64,000 nt of DNA from positions 1-64,000 of the forward strand of contig JBDWAL010000033.1 in assembly GCA_039978895.1 (NCBI GenBank), given 5' to 3'. Source of the stretch: Aliishimia sp039978895 (GTDB lineage Bacteria > Pseudomonadota > Alphaproteobacteria > Rhodobacterales > Rhodobacteraceae). Shown piece after piece: positions 17,754 through 24,828 of this stretch. Every line of letters starts with the position of its first letter. The stretch's first letter is position 1. The notes below the pieces were generated by a model, which had not been told where the DNA came from, searched no databases, and worked only from the letters and a program-made list of their open reading frames with translations. The translations under genes were made by a program, and so were the position numbers.

Positions 17754-17773
17754 AAAAATAGATATCTAATTTT
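17754..17773. promoter_or_regulatory. Palindromic operator distal to yceI
   Basis: AAAAATAGATATCTAATTTT is a 20-bp near-palindrome with one mismatched pair, sharing the core TAGATATCTA. Its centre is 44 bp from the centre of the proximal site, about four helical turns. That spacing would put two bound dimers on the same face. Confidence 0.72.
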
Positions 17774-17783
17774 GTTGCATATC

Positions 17784-18245
17784 TCAGGCCCGCCGACTGT
17801 CGTTGTCCTCTTCAAGGTTTTGCGTCATCTTGATCAGAAGTTTACGGAATTGTGATAACTCATCTGCTGTTAGACCTAGCGATGCGGTGTCGTTCGTGTC
17901 GATGGCAAGCGGCTCAAGTTTAAGACGCAAGGATCGGCCCAAAGGGCTCAAGTTAATCACAGGTCGGCTTTGCCCGCCTTTTGGGACCTCTTTTTCGATC
18001 AACCCCTTCGCTTCCATCTTAGAAAGCGCCGTGTGTGCCGTCGGTCCCGTTAGCCCAGCCCGATCTGCCAGTTCTTTTTGTGAAAGGCCTTCCTCGTCCC
18101 AAAGAATCCGCAGAAATTCCCAATGGCCAAACATCACATCGTGCTGTTTCAGCTTGGCTTGCAAGTTACGGCGAAACTGACGTTCCAACAGCCGGACCAA
18201 ATGCGCAATACGTTCGTCTTTATGTGAGATCATTTCCGCATACAC
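17784..18245 (-). CDS. MarR-family regulator of the aromatic island
   Basis: The 153-residue protein shows the MarR winged helix: FGHWEFLRILWDEEGLSQKE, LADRAGLTGPTAHTALSKME as the helix-turn-helix, and a short wing (PKGGQSRPVINLS). MarR dimers usually repress and release DNA on binding small aromatic acids. Its stop lies about 10 bp from the nearest palindrome before yceI, and it probably shares the transcript or partly overlaps the control region. The start given is GTG; an ATG four codons later (18233) is about equally possible. No copy of the palindrome is seen upstream of this gene itself, so autoregulation is not evident. Confidence 0.85.
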   Translation of the reverse strand: MYAEMISHKDERIAHLVRLLERQFRRNLQAKLKQHDVMFGHWEFLRILWDEEGLSQKELADRAGLTGPTAHTALSKMEAKGLIEKEVPKGGQSRPVINLSPLGRSLRLKLEPLAIDTNDTASLGLTADELSQFRKLLIKMTQNLEEDNDSRRA

Positions 18246-19088
18246 CCAAATTGGAATGCAACATTTCTAAAGAACTAATTTACCCTTGAACAGCGCAATG
18301 CGCCCGACACCATCACGGGCCGCGACGCAGAGGGCACAACCGCACAAATTAGGCCCATCTTCTGTGCGATAAATAACAGCAACTCTACGAGGTTACTTTG
18401 CCGGCACGAGTAACTTCACCTTTCACGCCTCTCTGTAAATCTAACGAATAGTAGGTCTTTCTCGCAGACCCGATTTGACAAAGGTACCGACCTTGCGAGC
18501 GATAGAAAACAGCCATCGCTTCTGTCAGTAATTCAGCAAATCCGACATAATTATTCTGATGACAGCTCCGTCCTGCATATTAGCAGTTCAGACAACGCGC
18601 AGCGAAATTACGATCCAAATTTGGCACCTGGAACCAAGTGGAATGCCCGCTTCAGTGAGCAAGGCGGCATCGCAGCGAAAGCCGTGCCACAGTCGCGATG
18701 GAAAGCAGCAGGAGCAAAGGCCGCATCTGCAAAAGTTGGCTTTGTCCGCATTGCAGTCATCGGAGGTGGTTTTCATGGTACCAATCTGGATGCAGATGCA
18801 ACGAATGGCTGGCTTGGGCGCAAACCTACCTGATGCTGCAACGTGGACGAATGACATCGAAACGCCGGAAGCCAACATTGGTAGAAATAAGGACGACCCA
18901 GACCCGCCTTTCATTGACCAATCAAAGTCAATTGAGTGAAACGCGCAGCATTTTGCTGTAATTGGGGAGTGTTTGACGTGGTTCAGGACGTCGCTGCGTT
19001 ACGACGCGAGTTGAAGCCAAGCACTACGTGAATAGGAGCTCAGAAAGCTGACCTAGTCTAACTTAATTATCGCTCCATCCGTGAGAAA
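18246..19088. other. Gene-free stretch with degenerate repeats
   Basis: No frame here has a recognisable protein signature. Segments at about 18665-18860 match other gaps in this window. GTCCGCATTGC plus GTC at 18745-18760 matches the minus strand near 21300-21320. GATGCAACGAATGGCTGG at 18795-18812 matches the minus strand at 23616-23633. The gap appears to be built from repeat relics. Confidence 0.5.
18795..18812 (+). repeat. Degenerate intergenic repeat, GATGCARCGAATGGCTGG block
   Basis: GATGCAACGAATGGCTGG occurs here and, with one change, on the minus strand at 23616-23633. Similarity continues weakly on the upstream side (ATGG-n-ACC-n-CTTGGA-like blocks) and downstream (ATGCTGC, ACGAATG). 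This indicates two diverged copies of a longer element rather than a chance word. Confidence 0.6.
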
Positions 19089-19118
19089 GAGGCGGCCCCT
19101 AAGGCGCCACCTCACCGC
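19089..19118 (-). terminator. Terminator-like hairpin after phoD
   Basis: On the minus strand GAGGTGGC and GCCGCCTC form an 8-bp stem (one G-U pair), arms at 19106-19113 and 19089-19096, followed by TTTCT. It begins 13 bases after the end of the phoD-like gene and would end its transcript. Confidence 0.6.
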
Positions 19119-19126
19119 TGCGAAAA

Positions 19127-20665
19127 TCAAATGATCTTCTTCGGTTCTAGATCGACTGACCAAAGTTCCACGTCTGCGCTGTCCATAAGCCGGACTGTCA
19201 TGACGCCCGTGTCGGCGGCGATACTGACTTTGCCAAAGAATTGCAGACCGTCACTAGGCGGTAAGTTCGCTTGCCCCTCTTCTGGGTGCTTTGCGAAACG
19301 CACTTCTGGACCAAAAGTATTATCATAGGCAGAAGGCCCGAAAGTGCCGGCATGCAATGGGCCAGAAACGAATTCCCAGAATGGGTCAAAATCTTGAAAT
19401 ACGCCGCGATCTGGCGAGTAGTGATGTGCTGCGGTGTAGTGAACATCTGCTGTCAGCCAGACGGTGTTGGTGATGTTTGCGGCTTTGATGAAAGACAACA
19501 CTGCGGCGATGTCGTTTTCACGTCCCAACACTGGGCCATCTCCGTTAGAGGAGTTCTCCATGTTGGTGTCACCGTCGCGCACCATCATGCCGATGGGCAT
19601 GTCAGCGGCCATAACTTTCCACGTTGCCGTGGAATTGACCATTTCACGCTTCAGCCACGCCATCTGTTCCGCCCCCAAAAAGGGCGTGCCATCGGTTTCA
19701 GTATTTGGCGTGTTGTCGCCGCGATAAGTGCGCATGTCGATGACAAAGATATCCAACAATGGACCATAGGACACTTTGCGATAAATCCGATTGGGCTCTG
19801 ACAAAACCTGCCGGGTCGGCATCATTTCGTGAAATGCATGTGCCGCACGCGCTGCGAGCACTTGCATCGATTTCTCAGTATAGCGGTCGTCGGCAGTCAG
19901 TACTTCGTTGGGGTACCAGTTGTTCGTGACTTCATGATCGTCCCACTGCGAAATCATGGGCACGGCTGCATTGAACGCCTGCACGTTCTTATCCATGTAG
20001 TTATACAAATGCTGACCACGGAATTCGTCCAATGTCTCTGCAACTTTGGTTTTCGCCGGAGTGACGACGTTTTTCCAAACAGTGCCATCGTCCAAAGCGA
20101 CCTCTTCCTGAAGTGGTCCATCAGCATAGACGGTGTCACCTGAATGTAGGAAGAAATCTGGCGCATGATCCTTCATCGTGGCGTAGGTGGTCATGCCGCC
20201 GCGATCTTCGTCGATCCCCCAACCTTGCCCCGCGGTGTCGCCTGACCAAACAAAGTTCACATCACGGTTGCTCATCGGGGCGGTACGGAACGTGCCTGTA
20301 ATAGGCTCTGACAGAGTGCCATCGGCCAGGTCAGACATTGTCACGCGATAAAAGATGTCCTGATCGCTTGGCAGCCCAGTCAGTGCCAGCTTTCCGGTGT
20401 AATCTGTAGGCGTGCCGACGGCCAAGGCCGGAACTGCACGTGCGTCTGACATACTTTCGGTCGTTGCCCATTCGACAAGCATCTTTGCCTCGCGGTCAGT
20501 ACGGCTCCAGATAACGGCCCCGTCATGGGCGACATCGCCCGACATAATGCCATGGGTGATCAAAGGGCGCGATTGCGCCCGCGAAAGTGACGGCATAGCG
20601 ACTGCCGCGGAAAGCGCGGCAGTGCCCAGAAGTGTTTGGCGGCGGGTAAAGGATATACGTGGCAT
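19127..20665 (-). CDS. phoD: PhoD-type alkaline phosphatase, Tat-exported
   Basis: The 512-residue protein begins with a Tat signal (SFTRRQTLLG, then a hydrophobic stretch ending near LSRAQS). A PhoD N-terminal domain follows (THGIMSGDVAHDGAVIWSRT), then the phosphodiesterase core: FVWSGDTAGQGWGID, FFLHSGDTVYADGP, ISQWDDHEVTNNW, VIDMRTYRG and WLTADVHYTAAHHYSPD. PhoD enzymes use Fe3+ and Ca2+ to release phosphate from esters in the periplasm or outside the cell; Roseobacter strains often rely on them in phosphate-poor sea water. A PhoB-box-like site lies about 60 bp upstream. No associated phosphate-uptake gene is nearby. Confidence 0.88.
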   Translation of the reverse strand: MPRISFTRRQTLLGTAALSAAVAMPSLSRAQSRPLITHGIMSGDVAHDGAVIWSRTDREAKMLVEWATTESMSDARAVPALAVGTPTDYTGKLALTGLPSDQDIFYRVTMSDLADGTLSEPITGTFRTAPMSNRDVNFVWSGDTAGQGWGIDEDRGGMTTYATMKDHAPDFFLHSGDTVYADGPLQEEVALDDGTVWKNVVTPAKTKVAETLDEFRGQHLYNYMDKNVQAFNAAVPMISQWDDHEVTNNWYPNEVLTADDRYTEKSMQVLAARAAHAFHEMMPTRQVLSEPNRIYRKVSYGPLLDIFVIDMRTYRGDNTPNTETDGTPFLGAEQMAWLKREMVNSTATWKVMAADMPIGMMVRDGDTNMENSSNGDGPVLGRENDIAAVLSFIKAANITNTVWLTADVHYTAAHHYSPDRGVFQDFDPFWEFVSGPLHAGTFGPSAYDNTFGPEVRFAKHPEEGQANLPPSDGLQFFGKVSIAADTGVMTVRLMDSADVELWSVDLEPKKII

Positions 20666-20725
20666 GGATAGCTGCTCCTAAATGAGTCGGTTACCCAAGG
20701 CTGAACAGACGAAAGTATCAGCTTG

Positions 20726-20743
20726 CTGACAGTGTTGTAACAG
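20726..20743 (-). promoter_or_regulatory. PhoB-box-like site upstream of phoD
   Basis: The minus strand reads CTGTTAC-AACA-CTGTCAG: two 7-bp half-sites with a 4-bp spacer, the arrangement of a Pho box (consensus CTGTCAT-N4-CTGTCAT). It lies 61 bp before the phoD start, which suits activation under phosphate limitation. This is a motif match only. Confidence 0.6.
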
Positions 20744-21138
20744 ATTCAAGAATTTCAAAAAGCGCCACGTTTCGGTGATCTACCCGCGTCTAAAATGTTT
20801 GCTTTTGGAACAATCGCAGCAATTGGGTCTACGCCTTGCATCCATTTTGACAGACCTGCCCTGTATGTGCGCCCCAAAAGAGACTCACTTTAGCCTGACA
20901 TACCATGGTCCAGACGACAGCATATCTGTGAGCCAGATCAGTTTAAACTCGGTTGCTAAGCCTTCGGATTTGGCGATTGTTGCTGTGACTGAAAGTAACG
21001 TTCTTCAGCAAAATGAGGCCGAGCGGGTAGTAGGCTTTTTTGATTGACTTAACTTAATAAGCTGGTGTCAGCCGTTTCGGCAAAAGCGCTGTGTGTCCGA
21101 TAGGGGACGGTCGTCCTACGCCCAGCATTCGGCAAAAT

Positions 21139-21221
21139 GGGCTCGGATCTGACCTCGGATGCCTCGCAGCATCTGCTCAGTCTTGGTTTTGTTTGGCAGC
21201 GCAGACGGCCCAAAGCCGCCG
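21139..21221 (-). repeat. Degenerate intergenic repeat, copy B (inverted)
   Basis: Read on the minus strand it has the same blocks as 6973-7055 in the same order: CGGCGGC, TGGGCCG, TGAGCAGATGCTG, GCATCCGAGGTC, CGAGCCC. Between blocks the two differ. Farther on (minus strand, 21322-21294) AAGTCCGCATTGCGGTC matches 18.74-18.76 kb. Confidence 0.7.
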
Positions 21222-21368
21222 TCTGAGGTTGCTATCGGAGCTGCGATGCAGCTTCCCCAAAGTGGAATTTGATAGTCGGCGCAGCATTCCCCTGGTGTCG
21301 ACGACCGCAATGCGGACTTAGTTGCCATCCATTCCAGGTGCGTCAATGTCCGGTTTGAACAACCCTTC

Positions 21369-21386
21369 CCAAAACGGTCCTTTTGG
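21369..21386. repeat. CAAAACGGTCC palindromic repeat, copy 1
   Basis: CCAAAACGGTCCTTTTGG has inverted CCAAAA/TTTTGG ends around CGGTCC. Four more copies or variants occur up to 23.5 kb, all in gaps. Confidence 0.65.
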
Positions 21387-21493
21387 CGAGGTCACTGTTG
21401 GTGCTGATAACGGTGGCTGAAAGGTGTTTTGGCGTCCGGTTGACATTAGCGATTTCACTCAATAGTTACCATGATAACCAAAGGAGCCACCTT

Positions 21494-21787
21494 ATGTCAA
21501 AATCACTATTCATTTTTGCCGAGATCAAGCCGAAGCCAGAGCATTTCAAGAATGCCCAGCACGCGATCATCGGAATTCTGGACCAAACCCGTGCTGAAAG
21601 CGGCTGCCGTTCGTTCAAGTTGTTTGAGGCACCAGATCAAGAAGCGCTGTATCTTTTCGAGGAATGGCAAGATCAGGATGCGCTCGATCAGCATCATGCC
21701 CAGCCCTACACAGCCGCGGTTTTCAAATCTTATGAGGGATGGTTGGCGGAACCACCCCGCATCCTGCCATTGCATGGTCTTAAATAG
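21494..21787 (+). CDS. Antibiotic biosynthesis monooxygenase (ABM) family protein
   Basis: The 97-residue protein starts at an ATG with AAGGAG nine bases upstream. It shows the ABM dimeric ferredoxin-like fold: SLFIFAEIKPKPEH, GILDQTRAESGCRSFKLFEA, YLFEEWQDQDALDQHHAQPY. Members include quinol monooxygenase YgiN, heme-degrading and small-molecule-modifying enzymes; the specific reaction cannot be told. A MarR gene follows after about 30 bases and then a small membrane protein, so the three probably form one operon responding to a quinone-like or toxic compound. Confidence 0.82.
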   Translation: MSKSLFIFAEIKPKPEHFKNAQHAIIGILDQTRAESGCRSFKLFEAPDQEALYLFEEWQDQDALDQHHAQPYTAAVFKSYEGWLAEPPRILPLHGLK

Positions 21788-21818
21788 CATGTTTTCTCTG
21801 AAGGAGTTACCCACACGG

Positions 21819-22229
21819 ATGATGATCGACGGTTACGTGTCACAGACAGGCGTGGGTGACGTGGATACCGTCGCGCGAGCACTCTCGGTGATGCGAGAGG
21901 CGAGCCAACTGCAACGCCTATTAGATGCTTACTTTAGTAGCCTTAATCTTTCACAATTGAAGTTCCATATCCTCATCGTGATAGATCGCGAGCCGGACAT
22001 GGACAGTCTTCGTCAAAGCGAAATCAATCAACGCTTGGATATTTCCAAACCGGTCCTACACCGGACTGTAGGTGCGTTGCTGAAAGACGGATTGCTCGTG
22101 CGCCGAGACGATCCAGAGGATTCACGCGCTCACCGTCTAGCCCTGACCGACGAAGGCAAGACAATCCTTGCTGCGATCCTCCCCGGCTATTTTGAAACTA
22201 TTTCTGTGTTTATGGAAAAACAGCCATGA
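21819..22229 (+). CDS. MarR-family transcriptional regulator
   Basis: The 136-residue protein has a winged helix: SQLKFHILIVIDREPDMDSL, INQRLDISKPVLHRTVGALL as the helix-turn-helix, and a wing RRDDPEDSRAHRLALTDEG. Candidate starts are ATG at 21819 (AAGGAG 13 bases upstream), 21822 or 21789; the first is chosen. It probably controls its own operon with the ABM protein. Its TGA overlaps the next ATG (ATGA). Confidence 0.8.
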   Translation: MMIDGYVSQTGVGDVDTVARALSVMREASQLQRLLDAYFSSLNLSQLKFHILIVIDREPDMDSLRQSEINQRLDISKPVLHRTVGALLKDGLLVRRDDPEDSRAHRLALTDEGKTILAAILPGYFETISVFMEKQP

Positions 22230-22435
22230 CCCGGCTTCTGACAGTCTTCTTCACATGGGTCGCCGTCTATGTCGTTGTCACCGCTACCTTGTTGGGGTTC
22301 CAATGGGCAGGCTTAGATATGCCGCTACCAGTGCAGACATTTCTGCTCACAGCCGTTCTGGTGCCGACGATGATGTTTATCCTTGGACCAATTGCGGCGG
22401 CACTGGCGAGAACTGTAATAGGAAGGCTTGGCTAG
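22226..22435 (+). CDS. Small two-helix membrane protein, DUF2798-like
   Basis: The 69-residue product has two hydrophobic helices (LLTVFFTWVAVYVVVTATLL, and TFLLTAVLVPTMMFILGPIA), with a short loop between. The size, two-helix layout and proline near the end of helix two resemble DUF2798 proteins; this is a weak resemblance. It is translationally coupled to the MarR gene. No function is known. Confidence 0.65.
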   Translation: MTRLLTVFFTWVAVYVVVTATLLGFQWAGLDMPLPVQTFLLTAVLVPTMMFILGPIAAALARTVIGRLG

Positions 22436-22444
22436 GAAGCTCGT

Positions 22445-22463
22445 AAAACCCCTCGCGGGTTTT
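22445..22463 (+). terminator. Hairpin after ABM-marR-membrane protein operon
   Basis: AAAACCC (22445-22451) and GGGTTTT (22457-22463) form a 7-bp stem with a CTCGC loop, nine bases after the stop codon of the small membrane protein. The T-run lies in the stem; it fits a short intrinsic terminator. Confidence 0.6.
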
Positions 22464-22483
22464 CCAAAAACGGTCCTTTTTGG
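22464..22483. repeat. CAAAAACGGTCC palindromic repeat, copy 2
   Basis: CCAAAAACGGTCCTTTTTGG with TT/AA outside gives a 9-bp inverted repeat around CGGTCC. It is the most symmetric copy. Confidence 0.7.
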
Positions 22484-22561
22484 AAGGGTTTGAGTGCCCG
22501 CTTCGAGCCTTTAGTGCCGAATCTGTTCTCGCCGAAAGCACTTAGCTGAATAGCGGAAGCT

Positions 22562-22747
22562 CTATCGCTGTAGTTCGTCGATTTCTGTGCTGTAATACTC
22601 CGAACTTCTTGAAGTTGTTCGATTGCTATGGCGTGTTGTGGAACGACCCTTAGCGCGATATTTTACGACGGTCAAATACAGTATGAACGCAATGAATGGT
22701 AGTATTTTCAGAATGTGATTTTCATGCAGAAATCGAAGAAATTCCAT
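22562..22747 (-). CDS. Possible small membrane protein
   Basis: A 61-residue frame starts at an ATG preceded by GGAGG with 5-base spacing, which is a strong site in this otherwise poor region. One hydrophobic helix (ILKILPFIAFILYLTVV) is followed by a basic, Ser/Thr-rich tail. No family is recognised. The base composition is AT-richer than the neighbouring core genes. It could be a real orphan or a chance frame; the ribosome-binding site is the main support. Confidence 0.35.
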   Translation of the reverse strand: MEFLRFLHENHILKILPFIAFILYLTVVKYRAKGRSTTRHSNRTTSRSSEYYSTEIDELQR

Positions 22748-22874
22748 TGTAGCCTCCATAATACTCGTTTCCGATTTTCGCCGTTCTAGGCCAAAAACAT
22801 GAAAAAAACTATGTACTAAAACCTAGACGCAAATAAGGCAGTTTATCCTACACAACAGATCTTCGGAACCTGTG

Positions 22875-22892
22875 CCAAAAACGGTCGTTTCC
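22875..22892. repeat. CAAAAACGGTCC repeat, degenerate copy 3
   Basis: CCAAAAACGGTCGTTTCC keeps the left arm and most of the centre but has lost the right-arm symmetry. Confidence 0.5.
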
Positions 22893-22954
22893 GCCGGTGA
22901 CAGAAATGTATGAGTTTTGGCTGGAAACGGTTACCCCCTGACAAAACCTACGCG

Positions 22955-22973
22955 TCAAAAACGGTCCTTTTGG
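22955..22973. repeat. CAAAAACGGTCC repeat, copy 4
   Basis: TCAAAAACGGTCCTTTTGG matches the consensus with the first C replaced by T. Confidence 0.6.
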
Positions 22974-23036
22974 GGACGATACGTAGGTGCAGATTAGGTC
23001 TAGTATGAGCCCACTTCAATCGAGCGCCGATGTAAG

Positions 23037-23456
23037 CTAGAGTTCTACCGTATTTGAGCCAAAATGCTTTATGAAAACGTCCATCACCTGAGAAAAGTGT
23101 CGCTTTTCTTGAAACTCGTACTTCGCAATTGTCGGAGATATATTTTCTGGGTTAACAGCCTCTTCGCCATCGAAATCGCGTAACATCTGCTCCGTTGCGT
23201 ACATAATATTCGCGAAGGATGTTGCATCTATCTCACTGAAAGCAAGCTTAAATTCCCTGGCTTTCACGTACCCGCCGATACCGAGGATTAAGATGCTGTC
23301 GTACCTTGCTGCTTCGAGTTTATTTTCAAGTTCGTTTTTCATATGATTAAACCCTACGGGAGGGTGGTTGGGAATAACGGTTTCCGTATACCGCAAGAAT
23401 AGCATTCCTGCAAAACTGGTAATTCCCGCCTCTATTGGTTCCTGATAACCTTCCAC
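23037..23456 (-). CDS. Hypothetical protein, unknown function
   Basis: The 139-codon frame has a GTG start without a clear ribosome-binding site. An internal ATG at 23342 would give 101 residues starting MKNELENKLEAARYDSI. The sequence looks protein-like (YDSILILGIGGYVKAREFKL, SFANIMYATEQMLRDFDGEE), with mixed alpha-helical character and no membrane helix or signal peptide. No family is recognised. Base composition is lower in GC than surrounding genes and it is flanked by repeat relics, which suggests an acquired gene. Confidence 0.45.
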   Translation of the reverse strand: MEGYQEPIEAGITSFAGMLFLRYTETVIPNHPPVGFNHMKNELENKLEAARYDSILILGIGGYVKAREFKLAFSEIDATSFANIMYATEQMLRDFDGEEAVNPENISPTIAKYEFQEKRHFSQVMDVFIKHFGSNTVEL

Positions 23457-23462
23457 ACCCTT

Positions 23463-23482
23463 CCAAAAACGCTCCTTTTTTG
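23463..23482. repeat. CAAAAACGGTCC repeat, variant copy 5
   Basis: CCAAAAACGCTCCTTTTTTG carries one base change in the centre and an extended T-run. Confidence 0.5.
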
Positions 23483-23615
23483 AAACATGCCGAAATCACG
23501 CCAATTTACGCTGTCAAAAACCCCTCCCAAAACGCAAGCCGTTGTTAAACGTTTTTGGCTCTTTCGCGATAGCAGACATTCGTGCATCGCGCAGCATTGA
23601 TAACTTCGGCTCATC

Positions 23616-23633
23616 CCAGCCATTCGCTGCATC
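23616..23633 (-). repeat. Degenerate intergenic repeat, inverted copy of 18795-18812
   Basis: The minus strand reads GATGCAGCGAATGGCTGG, one base different from 18795-18812. Weaker similarity extends tens of bases on both sides. Confidence 0.6.
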
Positions 23634-23795
23634 CCGTTCCAAGGTCGGTTTTGCCATTCTCTTTTGATGTCGCAGTGAGGCACTCGCGTAAAAGCTATGG
23701 TCGTGTGGTGTTTCAAATCCACGACGCAAATCAAGCCCTCTTTCCCCCTCCTGACTTCAGGTCTAAGACTTGCCCCCAAGAGGAGTCCCACCAAC

Positions 23796-24701
23796 ATGTC
23801 CACACCATCCCAATCTGGCGACACATTGCGTGGCCTTGGCTTTGCCATGTGCGCGTATGTCTTTTGGGGCTTCTTGCCGCTCTATATGAAGCTGTTGTCC
23901 CATATGTCCCCGATTGAGGTCGTCGCTCATCGTGTGATTTGGTCTGTTCCTATCGCCTTGCTGACCTTGATTTTGCTGGGCCGTACGAATGACCTTCTGA
24001 CGGCCCTTAAATCCCCGCGCATGCTGTTCATGGGGTTTATCACGGCGGCGCTTATCTCGATAAATTGGGGGATTTATGTGTGGTCGATTGCAGAAGGGCG
24101 CACGCTCGACGCAGCCCTTGGCTATTATATCAATCCGTTGTTTTTGGTCGCCCTCGGGGCTGTCTTGCTGCGTGAACGTTTGACGCGTGCGCAAATTGTG
24201 GCCGTTGCCTTGGCGACGGTTGCCGTGGTGGTTCTGGTCCAACAGGCGGACGAAATCCCATGGCCTGCATTTGGTCTAACGGCGTCGTGGGGTTTTTACG
24301 CGTTTTTCAAACGCAAACTCCAGATTGGCCCGAACCAAGGCTTCCTTCTCGAAGTCCTGATCTTGACCCCGCCCGCGTTGATATATCTGGGTTGGCTCGC
24401 AGCGACAGGGCAGGGGGCCATTTTTGCAGGTTCGCCGACCGACACATGGCTCTTAATTGGCTGCGGGGCCGTCACGGCAATCCCGCTGATGCTTTATGCA
24501 AACGGCGCCAAGGGTCTCAAACTGTCCACCATCGGCATCCTGCAATATATCGCGCCGACGATGATCTTCCTTGTCGCGGTGTTTGCCTTTGGGGAAGAAT
24601 TTGACCAAGCGCGCATGATCGCCTTTCCGATCATTTGGCTGGCACTGATTATCTACAGTTGGTCATTGCTCAGCAACATGCGCAAGGAACGCTCCGCTTA
24701 G
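23796..24701 (+). CDS. rarD: RarD-type EamA permease
   Basis: The 301-residue protein has ten hydrophobic helices and RarD landmarks: YVFWGFLPLYMKLL, EVVAHRVIWSVPIALL, NWGIYVWSIAEGRTLDAALGYYINPL and LQYIAPTMIFLVAVF. RarD belongs to the drug/metabolite transporter superfamily; its substrate is not known. AGAGGA precedes the ATG at 23796, and the upstream in-frame GTG/ATG codons add only a poorly conserved tail. A strong hairpin follows the stop. Confidence 0.85.
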   Translation: MSTPSQSGDTLRGLGFAMCAYVFWGFLPLYMKLLSHMSPIEVVAHRVIWSVPIALLTLILLGRTNDLLTALKSPRMLFMGFITAALISINWGIYVWSIAEGRTLDAALGYYINPLFLVALGAVLLRERLTRAQIVAVALATVAVVVLVQQADEIPWPAFGLTASWGFYAFFKRKLQIGPNQGFLLEVLILTPPALIYLGWLAATGQGAIFAGSPTDTWLLIGCGAVTAIPLMLYANGAKGLKLSTIGILQYIAPTMIFLVAVFAFGEEFDQARMIAFPIIWLALIIYSWSLLSNMRKERSA

Positions 24702-24721
24702 CGTTTTAGGGTCCGACCCAC

Positions 24722-24760
24722 CGAACGGTGTTTCGCGAAAAACGCAACAAACACCGTTCG
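24722..24760 (+). terminator. Long perfect hairpin after rarD
   Basis: CGAACGGTGTTT (24722-24733) and AAACACCGTTCG (24749-24760) form a perfect 12-bp stem with a 15-nt loop, 20 bases after the rarD stop. There is no T-run, so it may be a processing or stabilising structure rather than a classic terminator. Confidence 0.55.
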
Positions 24761-24828
24761 TTGGTCGTTAACGATGCAACACTTAGCGCACGGCGTACGG
24801 TCGATTTACGCAACACTTGGGCTGTGAT

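Larger units (their letters stand above)
20744..21493. other. Gene-free stretch with repeat relics
   Basis: A 90-codon frame at 20775-21047 has no recognisable domain or good ribosome-binding site and is left unannotated. The remainder holds the inverted copy of the 83-bp repeat, a further matching block at about 21294-21322, and one copy of the CAAAACGGTCC palindrome. Confidence 0.5.
23457..23795. other. Gap with repeat relics before rarD
   Basis: Copy 5 of the CAAAAACGGTCC family lies at 23463-23482 and the inverted copy of the GATGCARCGAATGGCTGG element around 23572-23690. Minus-strand frames through here have no gene signature. Confidence 0.5.

Noticed and set aside
18559..18939. 126-codon frame in the large gap before phoD
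   Set aside because: Its sequence overlaps the degenerate repeats shared with other gaps, and it has no protein family signal.
20775..21047. 90-codon frame between phoD and the ABM operon
   Set aside because: No ribosome-binding site or recognisable motif, and it lies next to repeat relics; treated as chance.
21116..21346. Minus-strand 76-codon frame covering the 83-bp repeat
   Set aside because: The equivalent frame in the other copy (6973-7055) has a stop codon, so the conservation is not coding.
23432..23848. 138-codon minus-strand frame before rarD
   Set aside because: It runs into rarD on the opposite strand and has no start context; the rarD frame is clearly the real gene.
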